Assembly: GCA_019313605.1 (NCBI GenBank)
Contig: JAFDAW010000200.1
Span: 1 to 7,055, forward strand
Direction of reading: 5' to 3'
Length of the DNA stretch: 7,055 nt
DNA from: Deltaproteobacteria bacterium
GTDB taxonomy: Bacteria > Myxococcota_A > UBA9160 > SMWR01
This document shows positions 6,642-7,055 of the stretch, in pieces. The notes below the pieces were generated by a model, which searched no databases, was not told where the DNA came from, and saw only the letters and a program-made list of their open reading frames with translations. Positions within the stretch are counted from its first letter, which is position 1; every line of letters begins with the position of its first letter. The translations under genes were made by a program, and so were the position numbers.

Positions 6642-6962
6642 CGGCCGTACGTGGTGAAGATCTACGCCGAATGGTGCGGCGCCTGCGAGGCGATCGCGCC
6701 GATCTGGGAGCAGCTCCGGGTAGACGTGGGTGATCAGGCCACCCTCGTGACGCTGGACGTCACCGACCGGGCGGCGATCGAGGCGTCGAAGGCCACGGCG
6801 GAGGAACTCGGCATCGCCGACTTCTTCATCGAGTACCGTCGGCAGACCGGTACCGTCGGGGTGATCGACTGCAACACCCTCGAGCCGCTTTCAATCTTGC
6901 GAGCCGAGCGCGACCTGTCGAAGTACCGCGCGGCCATCGTCGAAGCGACGCCAGCGTCCTGA
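6615..6962 (+). CDS. Thioredoxin-like protein, second copy lacking signal peptide (likely pseudogene)
   Basis: From about 6643 to the TGA at 6960-6962 this is a near full-length copy of the thioredoxin domain at 4754-5073: 83 of 105 residues identical, no gaps, and the active site kept as WCGAC. The signal peptide and ribosome site of the first copy are absent. Upstream the frame runs into antisense RelA/SpoT-derived sequence; the only starts are TTG 6615 or internal GTG codons (for example 6651), none with a clear Shine-Dalgarno, and an in-frame TAG at 6606 bounds it. By hand count, 25 codons differ silently and 22 change the residue, which suggests the domain diverged under selection before or without losing its start. 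If translated from TTG it would be cytoplasmic, with about nine foreign residues in front. Probably a 5'-truncated relic, but the domain itself is intact. Confidence 0.6.
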   Translation: MAFPTRSSRRPYVVKIYAEWCGACEAIAPIWEQLRVDVGDQATLVTLDVTDRAAIEASKATAEELGIADFFIEYRRQTGTVGVIDCNTLEPLSILRAERDLSKYRAAIVEATPAS

Positions 6963-6976
6963 CTTCCGATCGGAAG
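6963..6976. repeat. 14-bp perfect palindrome after the second thioredoxin copy
   Basis: CTTCCGATCGGAAG is its own reverse complement and begins one base after the TGA at 6960-6962. With no loop and no T tract it is a poor terminator; it could be a protein-binding site or chance. Confidence 0.5.
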
Positions 6977-7042
6977 CGCGCTTAGATCGAAAGCTCACCT
7001 AAATCGAGAGCGCGCCTAGATCGAGAACGCGTCTACGCGGAT
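6975..7042. repeat. Degenerate 17-bp tandem array, four units
   Basis: Units start at 6975, 6992, 7009 and 7026 and follow the pattern AGCGCGCCTAGATCGAG. The first three units differ from this pattern at two to four positions; the fourth matches at about 10 of 17. No reading frame of interest crosses it. The array lies at the right end and may continue beyond the window. Confidence 0.7.
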
Positions 7043-7055
7043 CCGCTCGACGGCA

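Larger units (their letters stand above)
6510..6962. repeat. Rearranged duplicate of the RelA/SpoT-thioredoxin region
   Basis: Two blocks of this stretch correspond, in the same order and orientation, to 3768-3899 (RelA/SpoT, minus) and about 4754-5073 (thioredoxin, plus). The 854 or so bases between them in the first copy (rel start, inverted repeat, cupin, thioredoxin signal peptide) are missing, and the blocks join at about 6641-6643. The simplest reading is a diverged second locus of the same layout that suffered an internal deletion, and whose rel gene was truncated on the other side next to the radical SAM gene. Confidence 0.85.

Noticed and set aside
1..7055. CRISPR arrays, tRNA or rRNA genes, complete transposases
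   Set aside because: No regularly spaced repeats with unique spacers, no cloverleaf-like segment and no transposase domain were seen on either strand.

Overview
The window is GC-rich, bacterial and densely coding. System II cytochrome c maturation genes (ccsA and a ResB-like gene), a DUF4197 lipoprotein and a B12-binding-type radical SAM gene suggest a Gram-negative environmental bacterium, perhaps of deltaproteobacterial type (Myxococcota, Desulfobacterota or similar). That placement is inference; no rRNA or other phylogenetic marker is present.

Left part (1-3958), all on the minus strand. In transcription order: a RelA/SpoT-domain gene interrupted by an in-frame TAG; a DUF4197 lipoprotein; a secreted protein with a CHIPPGNP motif and a charged tandem repeat; CcsA; and the start of a ResB-like protein that overlaps ccsA by 11 bases and runs off the left edge. 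CcsA and ResB should work together in haem delivery and cytochrome c assembly. The other three look like accessory or envelope genes and show no obvious pathway link to that pair.

Middle (3959-5213). A divergent intergenic region carries a perfect 25-base inverted repeat around a 46-base spacer, a possible MITE- or REP-like element. Two plus-strand genes follow: a DUF861-type cupin with a strong Shine-Dalgarno and a secreted thioredoxin-like protein with WCGSC. A GC hairpin followed by TTT lies downstream and may be a terminator.

Right part (5214-7055). A radical SAM gene of B12-binding type is broken by a frame change that appears to coincide with a small internal deletion. Directly after it lies a rearranged second copy of sequences from the middle part: 132 bp of the RelA/SpoT gene (minus strand, about 87% identical) joined to the thioredoxin domain (plus strand, about 82% identical), without the intervening promoter region, cupin and signal peptide. 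The window ends in a 14-base palindrome and a degenerate 17-base tandem array.

Overall, the left half is an ordinary gene cluster and the right half a decaying, duplicated and rearranged region. I see no convincing new defence, mobile or biosynthetic system. The points most worth checking are the amber codon in the RelA/SpoT gene, the chimeric duplicate, and the inverted repeat.
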